Positions 50,101 to 57,583 of a stretch of 64,000 nt of DNA are shown here, in pieces. Under the pieces are notes generated by a model that saw only the letters and a program-made list of their open reading frames with translations, was not told the DNA's origin and ran no database searches. Positions within the stretch are counted from its first letter, which is position 1, and each line of letters opens with the position of its first letter. The stretch is from Enterobacteriaceae bacterium RIT691 (GTDB lineage: Bacteria > Pseudomonadota > Gammaproteobacteria > Enterobacterales > Enterobacteriaceae): the NCBI GenBank assembly GCA_009668205.1, contig WJYM01000011.1, positions 1-64,000 on the forward strand, read 5' to 3'. Position numbers and translations under genes: made by a program.

Positions 50101-52267
50101 CATTAATACTGCCTTTGTTCAATATCGACGCGTTTGAAGCGGAAATGCCGTGAAGGGCAGATGAGCTGTTAATAAAAATGTTTTCATTACTTGTAAAACC
50201 TACGTTGTATTTACTTTGAGTTGAAATGATATCGATAATACCATTTTTCTGATTCAGTAACGTGCTATTGTAAATTGCGAGCAATATGTTTATTCCGGCA
50301 TCTCTAATTTTATTTGGATTGTAGGCTATTGTTCCATTATTAATAACGGTTGCACCGGATTCTGCGTGAATAGCGATTGCACCACCACGATCAATCTGAA
50401 TTGAACCGTTGTTTTCAATGATATTCTCTGTCCCGCGTGTTCTGATAAGAGCTTGAAAATTTGAGGCTGGGCTTCCACTACCAGAGAGCCCCCCGATCAT
50501 GTTAAAGGTCAGGTTAAAAGTTTTATCCAGGGTCAGAGAGTTGCCTTGCCCGGTAAGAACAATATAGCCAAAGTTACGAGGGCCAACGCCTAAAGGGCCA
50601 TCAGCATGAGCTTTGGACTCCCCGCCTAAGTTAATGCTATGGTTGCTGCCATCAACATTCAGGACGGTAAAGTAGCCGTGTCGTTGAGGCGATAATGGTG
50701 TTTTATACTCAAAGTTTAATCCACCGGAAATATTAACATTATTATTACTACCACTAACGGATACCCCTTTTCTATTACTTGCTCCATCCGGTCTGGAATT
50801 AGAATCACCTTCATAGCGCAATGATACCGCACCATCGATATTCACCGTGTTCGCATCACCGCTGACTAACACACCGGTCATCATGGAACGCACACCTGCC
50901 ACGGTCATCAACACATCGCGTACTTCAACATTACCGGTAATATTCAGTGTTCCATTATTTCCGCTAATATTGACGCCTGTAGCCGAATTACGTTTTTCCC
51001 CGGCATCCACCAGCAGGTTACCATCGAGAGTGGTGGTGAAACGATCGCCTGCCAGGACGACGCCGGTCGCTTCATCGCGGACGGTGATCGTACCGGTATT
51101 CGTCAAAGTGGCACCGTTCGACAGGATATTCAGACCCGTTGCGCCAGCACCCTGAACGGTAATATCGCCGCTGTTACGCACTACCGCGTTGTCGCCTTCC
51201 AGCCTGACGCCGGTCGCCCCTTCACCAATCTGCACATTGCCTTCCAGCGCCACGCTGCCGTTATCGCCGCGCAGATCGACGCCGGTCGCACCATCAGAAA
51301 CCACCAGATCGCCTTTCTGGCTGACGGCACCGTTATCACCTTCGATGACAACACCGACAGAGCCTTCGCCGCCGACCTGGGTATCTCCGTTATTTTCGAC
51401 GGAACCGTTATCACCGCGTACAATCGTGCCGGTGCCGCCATTGCTGACGTCGGTATCGCCGTCTTTAATGATTTGCGCATTATCCCCTTCAACCTCAGTA
51501 CCGACGGAACCCTCACCGCCGACGATGGTTTCCCCACCGATCACGGTCGCGGTGTCGTCGCCGATAATCACGTTGCCTTTACCGCCGTCGCTGACTTCGG
51601 TATCGCCGCCAAGATTATTACTGGTCCCATCGCCGCCAATCAGGTTACCGACCTGACCGTTGCCCACTGACTGGTTGTCTTCGAGGTTGTTCTCCTGGCC
51701 GTCACCGATAATGACGTTGCCTTTATCCCAGTCGTTGTACTCATCAATCGGATTTTTTATCTCTTCTTCACCTGACCCACCTTCCGAGCCGTCACCAGGA
51801 CCTCCTTCAGATCCACCATCAGATCCACCATCAGATCCACCATCGGAACCGCCATCGGAACCATCACCGGGACCCTCTTCAGAGCCACCACCGGAACCGC
51901 CTTCCGAGCCTTCGCCTGAACCGCCCCCGGAACCGGCACCAGAGCCGCCCTTTGAACCGCCGCTGGAACCAGAACCACCGCCAGCCGAGGCTGCAAGTGC
52001 CACCACGCCGACCATCGCTGCCGTAGCGGCTGCGCTGATCCCTGGATTTTCAGTGACCCATTTCATTAACTGGCCGTGTTCAGCGGGAACGTTGCAACGC
52101 TCTGGTAATGTGCTGAGTTGTTCCGCGGTCAGTTCACCTGTGGGGCAGGTTTGTTCTGTTGGTTTTTCAGAAAAAAGCGACGGTCCAGCGACCGTATTCG
52201 CATGGGCATTCACGGCCATCGATATACAGACTGAAAGCGCACTTAACGTTGTCAGATTTCTTTTCAT
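47108..52267 (-). CDS. Large type V autotransporter adhesin
   Basis: A 1719-residue surface protein. From the ATG at 52267 (AGAGG 7 nt upstream) there is a signal peptide (about 1-24, ending AHA), a Cys-containing segment, a hydrophobic stretch (75-94, ISAAATAAMVGVVALAA) and a Gly/Ser/Glu/Asp-rich linker at 96-167. The passenger begins with repeated units around GDNGxV and GDxxVxxG at about 180-420 and continues as a beta-helix-like N/G-rich domain to about 1400. The C-terminal 270 residues are an autotransporter beta-barrel ending in Phe (NVTRHF). It is flanked by a lipoprotein gene and three regulator-type genes, which suggests a complete adhesin module. The ligand is unknown. Confidence 0.92.
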   Translation of the reverse strand: MKRNLTTLSALSVCISMAVNAHANTVAGPSLFSEKPTEQTCPTGELTAEQLSTLPERCNVPAEHGQLMKWVTENPGISAAATAAMVGVVALAASAGGGSGSSGGSKGGSGAGSGGGSGEGSEGGSGGGSEEGPGDGSDGGSDGGSDGGSDGGSEGGPGDGSEGGSGEEEIKNPIDEYNDWDKGNVIIGDGQENNLEDNQSVGNGQVGNLIGGDGTSNNLGGDTEVSDGGKGNVIIGDDTATVIGGETIVGGEGSVGTEVEGDNAQIIKDGDTDVSNGGTGTIVRGDNGSVENNGDTQVGGEGSVGVVIEGDNGAVSQKGDLVVSDGATGVDLRGDNGSVALEGNVQIGEGATGVRLEGDNAVVRNSGDITVQGAGATGLNILSNGATLTNTGTITVRDEATGVVLAGDRFTTTLDGNLLVDAGEKRNSATGVNISGNNGTLNITGNVEVRDVLMTVAGVRSMMTGVLVSGDANTVNIDGAVSLRYEGDSNSRPDGASNRKGVSVSGSNNNVNISGGLNFEYKTPLSPQRHGYFTVLNVDGSNHSINLGGESKAHADGPLGVGPRNFGYIVLTGQGNSLTLDKTFNLTFNMIGGLSGSGSPASNFQALIRTRGTENIIENNGSIQIDRGGAIAIHAESGATVINNGTIAYNPNKIRDAGINILLAIYNSTLLNQKNGIIDIISTQSKYNVGFTSNENIFINSSSALHGISASNASILNKGSINVAGQYAYGIVGGNNAIIENQGLMTLNSMSNDLDENGNILRETGLVSSATNYQRGFAILANSASTVATNSGEIRVHNAGMGMVANNGTVWNQGTINLTADNPAADALYAMVALGNGTAINDIDGVINIDTDKGFAFYTSGNGKIINRGTVNFGGLPISGEDDRFGSPEYNGEVDFDTSVLSLAGETKQISSSRPEAIWYMTDYVSSSGAVTADSALTFRGTLHNAGSFENNAVLSAKDLLNEGDLNNTETLSTTALYNRGTLNSSGIIKTSKVLNDGVLTANTLSANSLGNHFVNNGTMTGTQDGAPVLKNFTFWNADGATITNTGQAIAGGTGVNNALWLAQSTNLNARIFNYGDMIATNGYSAIATEGANGNSNGAWVYNMESGRIIGTNPLKPLVNLGRSYNFYNAGEITVKGDNAIAVSTLEGTGYTTRVVNAGTINIGTQEGMADGSNGTGLTGIRANSNAAVINNTKEGVINVYANDSFAFARSSGGTAAQIINNGEVNLLCESGCGLVANGGSLTTGEDLVVPDPVALPVITPPVAPGTPAKGSAEGVKNGIMTVSGYTVGTNSDGSAGKLSALNLSFGEGVKVDTGFTQGTASKSVVFNDVFKAQSFSGEENIRSESVVWKADTQKNAQGNLDVVMTKKEYAELADSRVGGIASALDQGYTNNALFNSLNVSTVSALNGALKQLSGAQATGLNKEARTLGQRFTMLAETSPVTTPTGLSFNVIAKGDKRAEMDNKVTYDMLALRQQFDSGFGTLAATYGMARLSGSGGNDSTRAGDNGLTGGYSQFFGLEHRLPFGEGNSWDNSLRADLHTLDSRRHLSFEGVNRIASASGKQQHLEFRSEGSKKLEVREGLTVSPFVGAKLRHHIISGYQERGAGSFNLSMNSYSETAVDAVAGLRMNYAGANGWSAQASLEAGPNLSFSQSERKASLQGLKGQQFAVNDGKKAGDLNNKAMAGIKYQTEKTSFGMNTFHWKEDGAADKGLMFNVTRHF
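51767..51982 (-). repeat. Gly/Ser-rich linker coding repeats in the autotransporter
   Basis: Encodes residues 96-167 as GGSDGGS-type units. Three exact tandem 12-mers (TCAGATCCACCA on the plus strand, 51807-51842) lie inside it. Unit length is a multiple of three, so slippage would alter linker length without breaking the frame. Confidence 0.85.
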
Positions 52268-52465
52268 AGAGTTACCTCTGTGGTTAATTTTAGGCATGCG
52301 TAAACGCTGGCCGCGCTGAAATAAAACGCATGTTGTTTGTATTACCGATACCGGTATTTAAATATGATTGAGATATTATTTAGAGGATGAAAGTAATGTC
52401 TTTATTAATCTCTCACCTGTGTGTTTTAGTTAATTTTAAGGCTTGTTAATCGACGGGGTGATGTA

Positions 52466-53149
52466 TCAGTTAGCAGCAACTTTGCTAAATGTGCGATATA
52501 GCTCCACGATAGAGTTAACCTGTAGTTTTCGCATTGCAGACTGTTTCTGACTGCTGATGGTTTTTACACTCCGGCAAGTTTTGTTCGCGATATCAGTGAC
52601 AGTCATTCCCTGCAATAATTTTCGAATAACGGTTTTCTCTGCGGCAGTAAGGATATTGAACTGCACTATTTCGGGTATCATCACGCCGCCATATCGCCGT
52701 TTGTCCGGGAGTGAATAATGATGTCGAAGGTCTTCTTCAACCCAACATTCCCCATTAAGAACACTCGTTATCGCTTCATGTAATAATTCAAGGGGCATGT
52801 GCTTTCCCACACACGCTTTGGCCCCTTTGCGCAGTTTTTCTGTGACTTCAGCCAGACTGTAGGAGCCTGAAAGGATAATAATTCCTGCCTGTTTAAGGCC
52901 TTCAAAAGAGTTGAGCCAATGATATGGCGCTTTCCCACGGCTCAGGGCGTCATCATCAATAATGACGATATCGATGCTCTCCTGTCCTGAAGCATGAACC
53001 ATACCTAACTTTTCCGGTGCAGAAAAAATGCAAACAGAGGCAGCCCCCAATTGATTACGCAGGATCTGGCGTATCCCCAGGGTGAAAAGCTCACTTTTAC
53101 TGATCACCGCGGCATTAAACTGGCGGGCTGTGGTGGACACTGTGTTCAT
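52466..53149 (-). CDS. LuxR/RcsB-type transcriptional regulator
   Basis: A 227-residue regulator with an N-terminal receiver-like domain and a C-terminal LuxR helix-turn-helix (LTAAEKTVIRKLLQGMTVTD...VKTISSQKQSAMRKL). The recognition helix closely follows RcsB (KTISSQKKSAMMKL). The receiver is unusual: the acidic site reads VIIDDDALSRG and no sensor kinase is nearby, as in BglJ, YjjQ or RcsA, which act as partners of RcsB. I start at 53149 where GGAG precedes the ATG; an upstream ATG at 53167 has no such site. It points toward the autotransporter, 198 bp away, and probably controls it. Confidence 0.87.
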   Translation of the reverse strand: MNTVSTTARQFNAAVISKSELFTLGIRQILRNQLGAASVCIFSAPEKLGMVHASGQESIDIVIIDDDALSRGKAPYHWLNSFEGLKQAGIIILSGSYSLAEVTEKLRKGAKACVGKHMPLELLHEAITSVLNGECWVEEDLRHHYSLPDKRRYGGVMIPEIVQFNILTAAEKTVIRKLLQGMTVTDIANKTCRSVKTISSQKQSAMRKLQVNSIVELYRTFSKVAAN

Positions 53150-53404
53150 CGGTGACTCCGGCTTCATGTTTGATTTAGGGCTGACATGTACTGCCTGTTA
53201 GTGGCCGGAAATTCTGTGGGTGAGACAGACCGCTACGCCTTCAGCAAATAATGACGGCGCTTTGTTTTGCCCGCCTGATATGTCAATGGAGCCTATACTA
53301 GGAACCAGATATCGTTCTGACAATACGCTGAGACAGATGAAACACACTTGTCACAGCGTTACATATGTTTAATAATACAATCAATAAGTTATGGTAATTT
53401 CAAG

Positions 53405-53432
53405 CAATCGTTACATTGGCGTGTAACGATTG
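53405..53432. promoter_or_regulatory. Inverted repeat between the two divergent regulators
   Basis: CAATCGTTACA-TTGGCG-TGTAACGATTG, a perfect 11 bp dyad with 6 bp spacer, 92 bp before the MarT-like start. Lies in the 374 bp gap (53150-53523) that must contain both promoters. Probable operator for one of the neighbouring regulators. Confidence 0.65.
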
Positions 53433-53523
53433 TTACTGCGGAATAATCCTATTTTCCGCGATGCAAAATAGCCCCGAGAAGAACGAGCTAAATTGATCCT
53501 CTCTTGATTGTGCGACGGAATAT

Positions 53524-54300
53524 ATGACACAGAAGCTGATTTTTTCTCCTGAGACGGGTGTGCTGAGTACTGATGAAAAACAGATTACTCTGACGGAACA
53601 AGGACGACGTTGTTTAGTCTATTTTTGCCTCAACGAGGGGCAACTTATCTCGCGTGAAACGTTTACGCGTGACTGCTGGGGAAGCCGGGGGATTATCGTA
53701 TCGGATGCCACTGTCAGGCAGACTGTTTTTCGACTGAGGCGTAGTCTGGGCGAGCTGGGTGTCAATGATGACATCCTTCAGACCAGGGGCAAAGCCGGTT
53801 ATTTACTCAGACCGGGTGTGATTATTCTTGAGCAGGCTGGTCAGGAAGAAACCGTCATAGAAGAGGAAACGGCAGAGCAGCGTTCACCTGAGAACCTGCA
53901 GCCGGTATTAAATAAAAAGGCCACGCGGTCGGTGATAATTCCACATATCAACTGGAGAAGGGCCAGCATGTTGCTGGGTATTATCCTGATTTGTGGATCT
54001 GTTGGTTTTTATTATCGATTCAGCGGATTAATTACGCCCATTAAATACAGCGTGATGCGAGAAGACAAAGGGCGTAATTTTTTTGTTGCGTCATGGGTCA
54101 ATAACAAAGAAGTCAATAGTGTTATCGATCGTACGTCTTATTGGTTAGCCAGAGAAAACCTTCCCACATCGGATAGCCGCTATATCTATATCAACGGTGT
54201 GCTTAATGCTTATGTATTTACGATGTATTGCAACGCGCCGATTGACGACGAAGGGGCGAAATGTCGAAGCCTGACTATTTTGGGAAAACTGCATTCATGA
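53524..54300 (+). CDS. ToxR/MarT-like membrane transcriptional regulator
   Basis: A 258-residue one-component regulator. The cytoplasmic N-terminus has an OmpR/ToxR-type winged helix at about 1-100 (LTEQGRRCLVYFCLNEGQLI, VSDATVRQTVFRLRRSLGEL, TRGKAGYLL); an acidic linker leads to one membrane helix at about 149-167 (MLLGIILICGSVGFYY), and a roughly 90-residue periplasmic tail has two Cys (MYCNAP, GAKCRSL) that could form a disulfide, as in ToxR. Size and layout match MarT of Salmonella SPI-3, which activates the autotransporter gene misL. It is coupled to a FidL-like gene (overlap ATGA). Confidence 0.85.
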   Translation: MTQKLIFSPETGVLSTDEKQITLTEQGRRCLVYFCLNEGQLISRETFTRDCWGSRGIIVSDATVRQTVFRLRRSLGELGVNDDILQTRGKAGYLLRPGVIILEQAGQEETVIEEETAEQRSPENLQPVLNKKATRSVIIPHINWRRASMLLGIILICGSVGFYYRFSGLITPIKYSVMREDKGRNFFVASWVNNKEVNSVIDRTSYWLARENLPTSDSRYIYINGVLNAYVFTMYCNAPIDDEGAKCRSLTILGKLHS

Positions 54301-54779
54301 AGATGTTCTTTTATGCTTTGGTCGGCGCTGTTCTGGCTTTTTTTGCCGGGTGGTTTGTCGCACCTTATTCTCTCAAGCTAACGTCCGGTAATTGCGCTGC
54401 TGAGACGATGTTTGTTTATGATGAAGCAGACCGTGTGGTGATAAGTGAAGCCAGGTGGTTTACTCACAGCCGTGGCGATGAACATTTTTACATGGCAAAA
54501 CTCAAAATGATCCCTGATAAAGGTAACCCGGAAAGCGTGCTGGTTAACCGTACTGTTGAAACTGACTGGACGATGCGACCGGATTCCCTGAATGTGCGCA
54601 CGGTGAAATCCTTCCGTATTGCCGGGCCGGAGCCTACCGACGCACACTGGGGGCGCTACATTGACCCCCTCGCTGAATCCGGCTTTCATGCCAGAATCTA
54701 CCTGTTCAGAACCGAGGGCGGGCGAATACTTGCCGGGTATAAAAATTCGCCTGTCTCCACGTGCTTTGAGAAGCATTGA
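54297..54779 (+). CDS. FidL-like inner-membrane/periplasmic protein
   Basis: A 160-residue protein with one N-terminal membrane helix (about 3-23, FFYALVGAVLAFFAGWF) and a periplasmic domain containing Cys near residues 32 and 157, rich in beta-type sequence. Position directly after a MarT-like regulator and size agree with FidL of SPI-3, the partner seen beside MarT. I prefer the ATG at 54297, overlapping the regulator stop; an in-frame ATG at 54261 after AGGGGCG is the alternative. It may modulate the regulator in the periplasm as ToxS does for ToxR (inference). Confidence 0.75.
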   Translation: MKMFFYALVGAVLAFFAGWFVAPYSLKLTSGNCAAETMFVYDEADRVVISEARWFTHSRGDEHFYMAKLKMIPDKGNPESVLVNRTVETDWTMRPDSLNVRTVKSFRIAGPEPTDAHWGRYIDPLAESGFHARIYLFRTEGGRILAGYKNSPVSTCFEKH

Positions 54780-54795
54780 TGGATGGACTTACCGG

Positions 54796-54826
54796 ATAAG
54801 GGAGCGGCATTACCGCTCCCTTTCGC
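54796..54826 (+). terminator. Terminator after the FidL-like gene
   Basis: GGGAGCGG-CATTA-CCGCTCCC followed by TTTCG; on the minus strand it also follows the ABC-ATPase fragment. Confidence 0.75.
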
Positions 54827-54828
54827 CA

Positions 54829-55340
54829 TCACCCTTTCGGGAAAATCCAGACATGATTTTCCGGTAATGCCAGGTGGCAATGCTGCGGGTCACGCACCTC
54901 AGTGCCATAAGCGCGGATCACGAAATCATCGCCGATTGTCCTGAACAGGTATTCCCAGCGATCGCCGAGATACATGCTGGTCAGTAGCGGCAGTTCGAAC
55001 TGATTTTCCCCAGGCCCGTCGACTAACGCCACGCGTTCGACGCGGATCACCGCCGTGCCTTCCTGGCCGCTTTGCACGCCCTCGGCGGCTTTGCCCCACA
55101 GCGACCAGCCGCTGCCTTTGATGCGCGCTTTGCCGTCGCGCACTTCGGTAATTTTGCCGTGCAGACGGTTGTTGCTCGATTTTGCCGTTGTTGAGCAGCA
55201 GGATGCGGTCAGAAATCGCCATCGCCTCATTCTGATCGTGCGTCACCATCAGCGCCGACAGCCCCAGTTTGATGATCAGCTCACGCAGGAACACGCGGGC
55301 TTCTTCCCGCAGCTCGTCCGTCGCCTTGTCGAGAGCGATG
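54829..55340 (-). pseudogene. Fragment of an ABC-transporter ATP-binding protein
   Basis: Only the C-terminal half of an importer ATPase remains. The upstream frame reads DELREEARVFLREL, LSALMVTHDQNEAMAISDRI (H-loop VTHDQ) and LLLNNGKIEQQ; the rest, in another frame, is a TOBE-like domain (NNRLHGKITEVRDGKARI...WIFPKG). The switch lies at 55167-55176 where GAGCAACAA meets CAACAACCG, suggesting a deletion between short repeats that shifted the frame. Walker A, signature and Walker B are missing. The family is the SfuC/FbpC/PotA-like group; substrate unknown. Confidence 0.8.
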
Positions 55341-55920
55341 GAGCCGAGGACGACCTCGAAATAAAGCTTATAACTGGGCTTGCTGCGGGCATTTGGTCCC
55401 CATGGAACACCTCGCTCCAATAGAGCAACCCTGGAGCGGTCGTCGGTTGCCATATCCTCTGGGCGTTTATAACCTTGAGGCGACAGTGCTTCGAGGGCTG
55501 TCCATGCTGCCAGTATTGCTCGCGCATCATTCGCCTTATCTGACGGAGAAAAGATGGGAGTGGACCTCGATCAATTTGGCCTTTGTCGAATTGCTGTCGC
55601 ATGGCAGTGTCTGGGATATCCTTCGGTTGCAGTTGCTCTACAGCTGCAGGTGCACTGTGGGGCACAGCTTGAGAAAATTGTATGGACGCCGAATCGGGAT
55701 TACATGTTGATAGGTTGGAAGCCGACATGGCGACCTCGCTGCGGTCGCTAAGTGCAGTTAGAGATTGCTCGATTTTAGACGTCAGCGTCCGCGCCTTGGC
55801 AGTGTTGCGAAAGGTCAGCTCGCTCAACAGCTGTTCAAGTTCACTAACATTGTTGCGGGACTGTTCGAAGATTGCTTCCAGACCGAAGATAGATTTTTGC
55901 GCATACTGCCTTGTCTTCAT
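55341..55920 (-). pseudogene. Truncated gene fused to the ABC-ATPase fragment
   Basis: Reads MKTRQYAQKSIFGLEAIFEQ, SRNNVSELEQLLSELTFRN and further in one frame to about 55540, then continues in another frame (ARAILAAWTALEALSPQGYK, RPEDMATDDRSRVALLERG, LYFEVVLGSIALDKATDE) before meeting the ABC-ATPase fragment near 55345. It looks like the N-terminal part of a larger protein, disrupted by a frameshift and a 3' truncation. I suspect a long superfamily-1 helicase-type protein but cannot establish it. A 20 bp palindrome stands upstream of its start. Confidence 0.5.
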
Positions 55921-55957
55921 TTATTTCTGCGGCTCCATATCCCTTCAGTTAAGAGAT

Positions 55958-55977
55958 ATCAAGCTAATTAGCTTGAT
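55958..55977. promoter_or_regulatory. 20 bp perfect palindrome
   Basis: ATCAAGCTAATTAGCTTGAT, perfectly symmetric, 38 bp before the start of the truncated minus-strand gene. Likely a repressor operator for it. The rest of 55921-56351 shows no other feature that I can support. Confidence 0.65.
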
Positions 55978-56351
55978 TTCTAAAACTATTAACGTGCGCT
56001 CATGACGTAGATCCAAATCTCGGTGGGATGCTTAACTGGCTGCTTACGTGCGAAGACGCACTCTGTGCAAATCAATATAATGCAGGTTCGTTGGTATGAC
56101 TTGATGGTTGAGGGCCAGCCAACGGCTATTACCCGTGAGCTTGAGGTACGGTAATAAGTTTTCGACATCTAGATAGATTTTTATTCGCGTGTCTATGAAC
56201 ACATTGACTTCGTCCCTGCACATTAATGATATGCAGCATATTGCCCAAGCCCCCATACTTTTTGCCCTCTTGTTAGCAAGTAGATTTCCTTATTCCCATT
56301 AGCTAAACTGTGCGGCTGGATTCCTCCCAGCGAGCACGCGCAGAGTGAACC

Positions 56352-56981
56352 ATGATCCGCAGAAACAAACCATTTAATACTCTTTCCCGCCGTCGGCGTC
56401 GTGCCCGGACACAACACGTCAAGAATCTGATCCACCGCGAGCGTCACCGCTGCGGAGGGCTGCATTATGATGATTGCGATTCTGAAAATGCAGAGGTCAT
56501 TGCTGCGGGTTGGATGTGGACCTGGAGCGATGTTTTATTCTTGGGTAATTCGCCAGATGTGTACTGGAATGCGGAGATCATTACCATTGACGTAGCGCGT
56601 GCGGATATTGTGGAAAATCTGGTGTTTGAAGAAGCTCATGCCATGTTGAGCCAAAACCAGCAGGAAGATGAAGCCCGCATGGATACAACACCAAACTACA
56701 ATGCGAAAGGGAAGGTGGTTAGCCATACGATGGTAGAACGTACCCGCGTTTCTTATCCTCAATTCGGTGGATTAACCTATTTCGACTACATTGATAAACG
56801 CTTGGCCGAAGTCATGCGCGACAATCCGCCTGTAGTTACTCCTGGCTATCTCATTCAATCTGACTATCGTAGCGGCATTGGTTTACAAATCATCGTGGAA
56901 GAGCCGGTGCTCACTCGCGAGATAATCGACAGTGCGATCCGCTCATTTTTGGCTGGGGATATGCCCCTGGCCCCTAAGTAA
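56352..56981 (+). CDS. Hypothetical protein before the second att remnant (209 aa)
   Basis: A 209-residue soluble protein of unknown function. The N-terminus is strongly basic (RRRRRARTQHVKNLIHRERH), then comes WMWTWSDVLFLGNSPDVYWN, a mixed domain and an acidic/hydrophobic C-terminus. The upstream ribosome site is weak, so the start is uncertain. It is the last gene inside the block, 130 bp before repeat copy B, a place where cargo genes of tRNA islands often lie. AT/GC use is near the backbone. Confidence 0.65.
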   Translation: MIRRNKPFNTLSRRRRRARTQHVKNLIHRERHRCGGLHYDDCDSENAEVIAAGWMWTWSDVLFLGNSPDVYWNAEIITIDVARADIVENLVFEEAHAMLSQNQQEDEARMDTTPNYNAKGKVVSHTMVERTRVSYPQFGGLTYFDYIDKRLAEVMRDNPPVVTPGYLIQSDYRSGIGLQIIVEEPVLTREIIDSAIRSFLAGDMPLAPK

Positions 56982-57111
56982 ACAAGATGATGAAGCAAAC
57001 TCTTTGTAGAGCAACTCAGCAATAACCACTTTAATGCACCCGATGAAATCTTTGGCGGCCGAATGAACGTGTGAACATGAATTCGACACAGTAGTAGCCT
57101 TGGATGCCACA

Positions 57112-57290
57112 GGAATGATTTCAGATATCAAGGCTGATACCTGATACTTTTGAACGCCACTAAAAAAAAGAACTGTGTGACATACTGACATCTGGGGGTA
57201 CTTATGGGGGTATGCTAAAAGATCGAATAAAATAAAGTGATTGAAAATCAATGTCTTTATGCTGTTGGTTTTGTTCCTCTTATCGCACCA
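57112..57290. repeat. Direct repeat copy B, probable right attachment remnant
   Basis: Counterpart of copy A. The block 57191-57280 has the paired TGGGGGTACTTATGGGGGTAT motif, CTAAAAGATCGAATAAAATA and TTTGTTCCTCTTATCGCACCA (split: TTCCTCTTATCGCACCA at 57274-57290), close to the thrW end CCTATTATCGGCACCA (one base missing, one changed). Upstream both copies encode the same short tail ending I-x-A-D-T-stop. The region from 57291 to 57500 shows only CGTACTTAC-like repeats and no gene. Confidence 0.7.
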
Positions 57291-57511
57291 GTTAAATCAA
57301 GCAGTTACCATCCCTCATTTTCAAAACCCCACTAACTTTGTTCTCGCGTACTTACTGGCGTACTTGTTTTGCAGGGTATAGCGTTTGCCAGCGATCTCTT
57401 ATGTGTGCCTGATACACCACATTATCAAAGCGTGGTGGCCGACAATCGACGCAGAAGTTTCTTCTGGGGGCAGGTCACCCGTGCAGGCTCTTTTTTTATT
57501 TTGCACAAAAT

Positions 57512-57531
57512 AGCCGGGAATAATCCCGGCT
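57512..57531 (-). terminator. Terminator of the second autotransporter
   Basis: AGCCGGGA / TCCCGGCT stem; on the minus strand it is followed by ATTTTGTGC and a run rich in A/T. A second hairpin (GGTTCAG..CTGAACC, 57543-57570) lies between it and the stop codon. Confidence 0.65.
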
Positions 57532-57583
57532 TGATTTTGTCCGGGTTCAGCCGTCCCGGAGGCGACTGAACCTGTGGAGGTTA

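Noticed and set aside
51767-51982. Regular short repeats that might suggest a CRISPR array
   Set aside because: Units of 12 bp lie in frame inside the autotransporter gene and there are no spacers.
51660-52319. Plus-strand frame of 219 residues with PPSEPPSDPPS repeats
   Set aside because: Antisense shadow of the Gly/Ser linker of the autotransporter.
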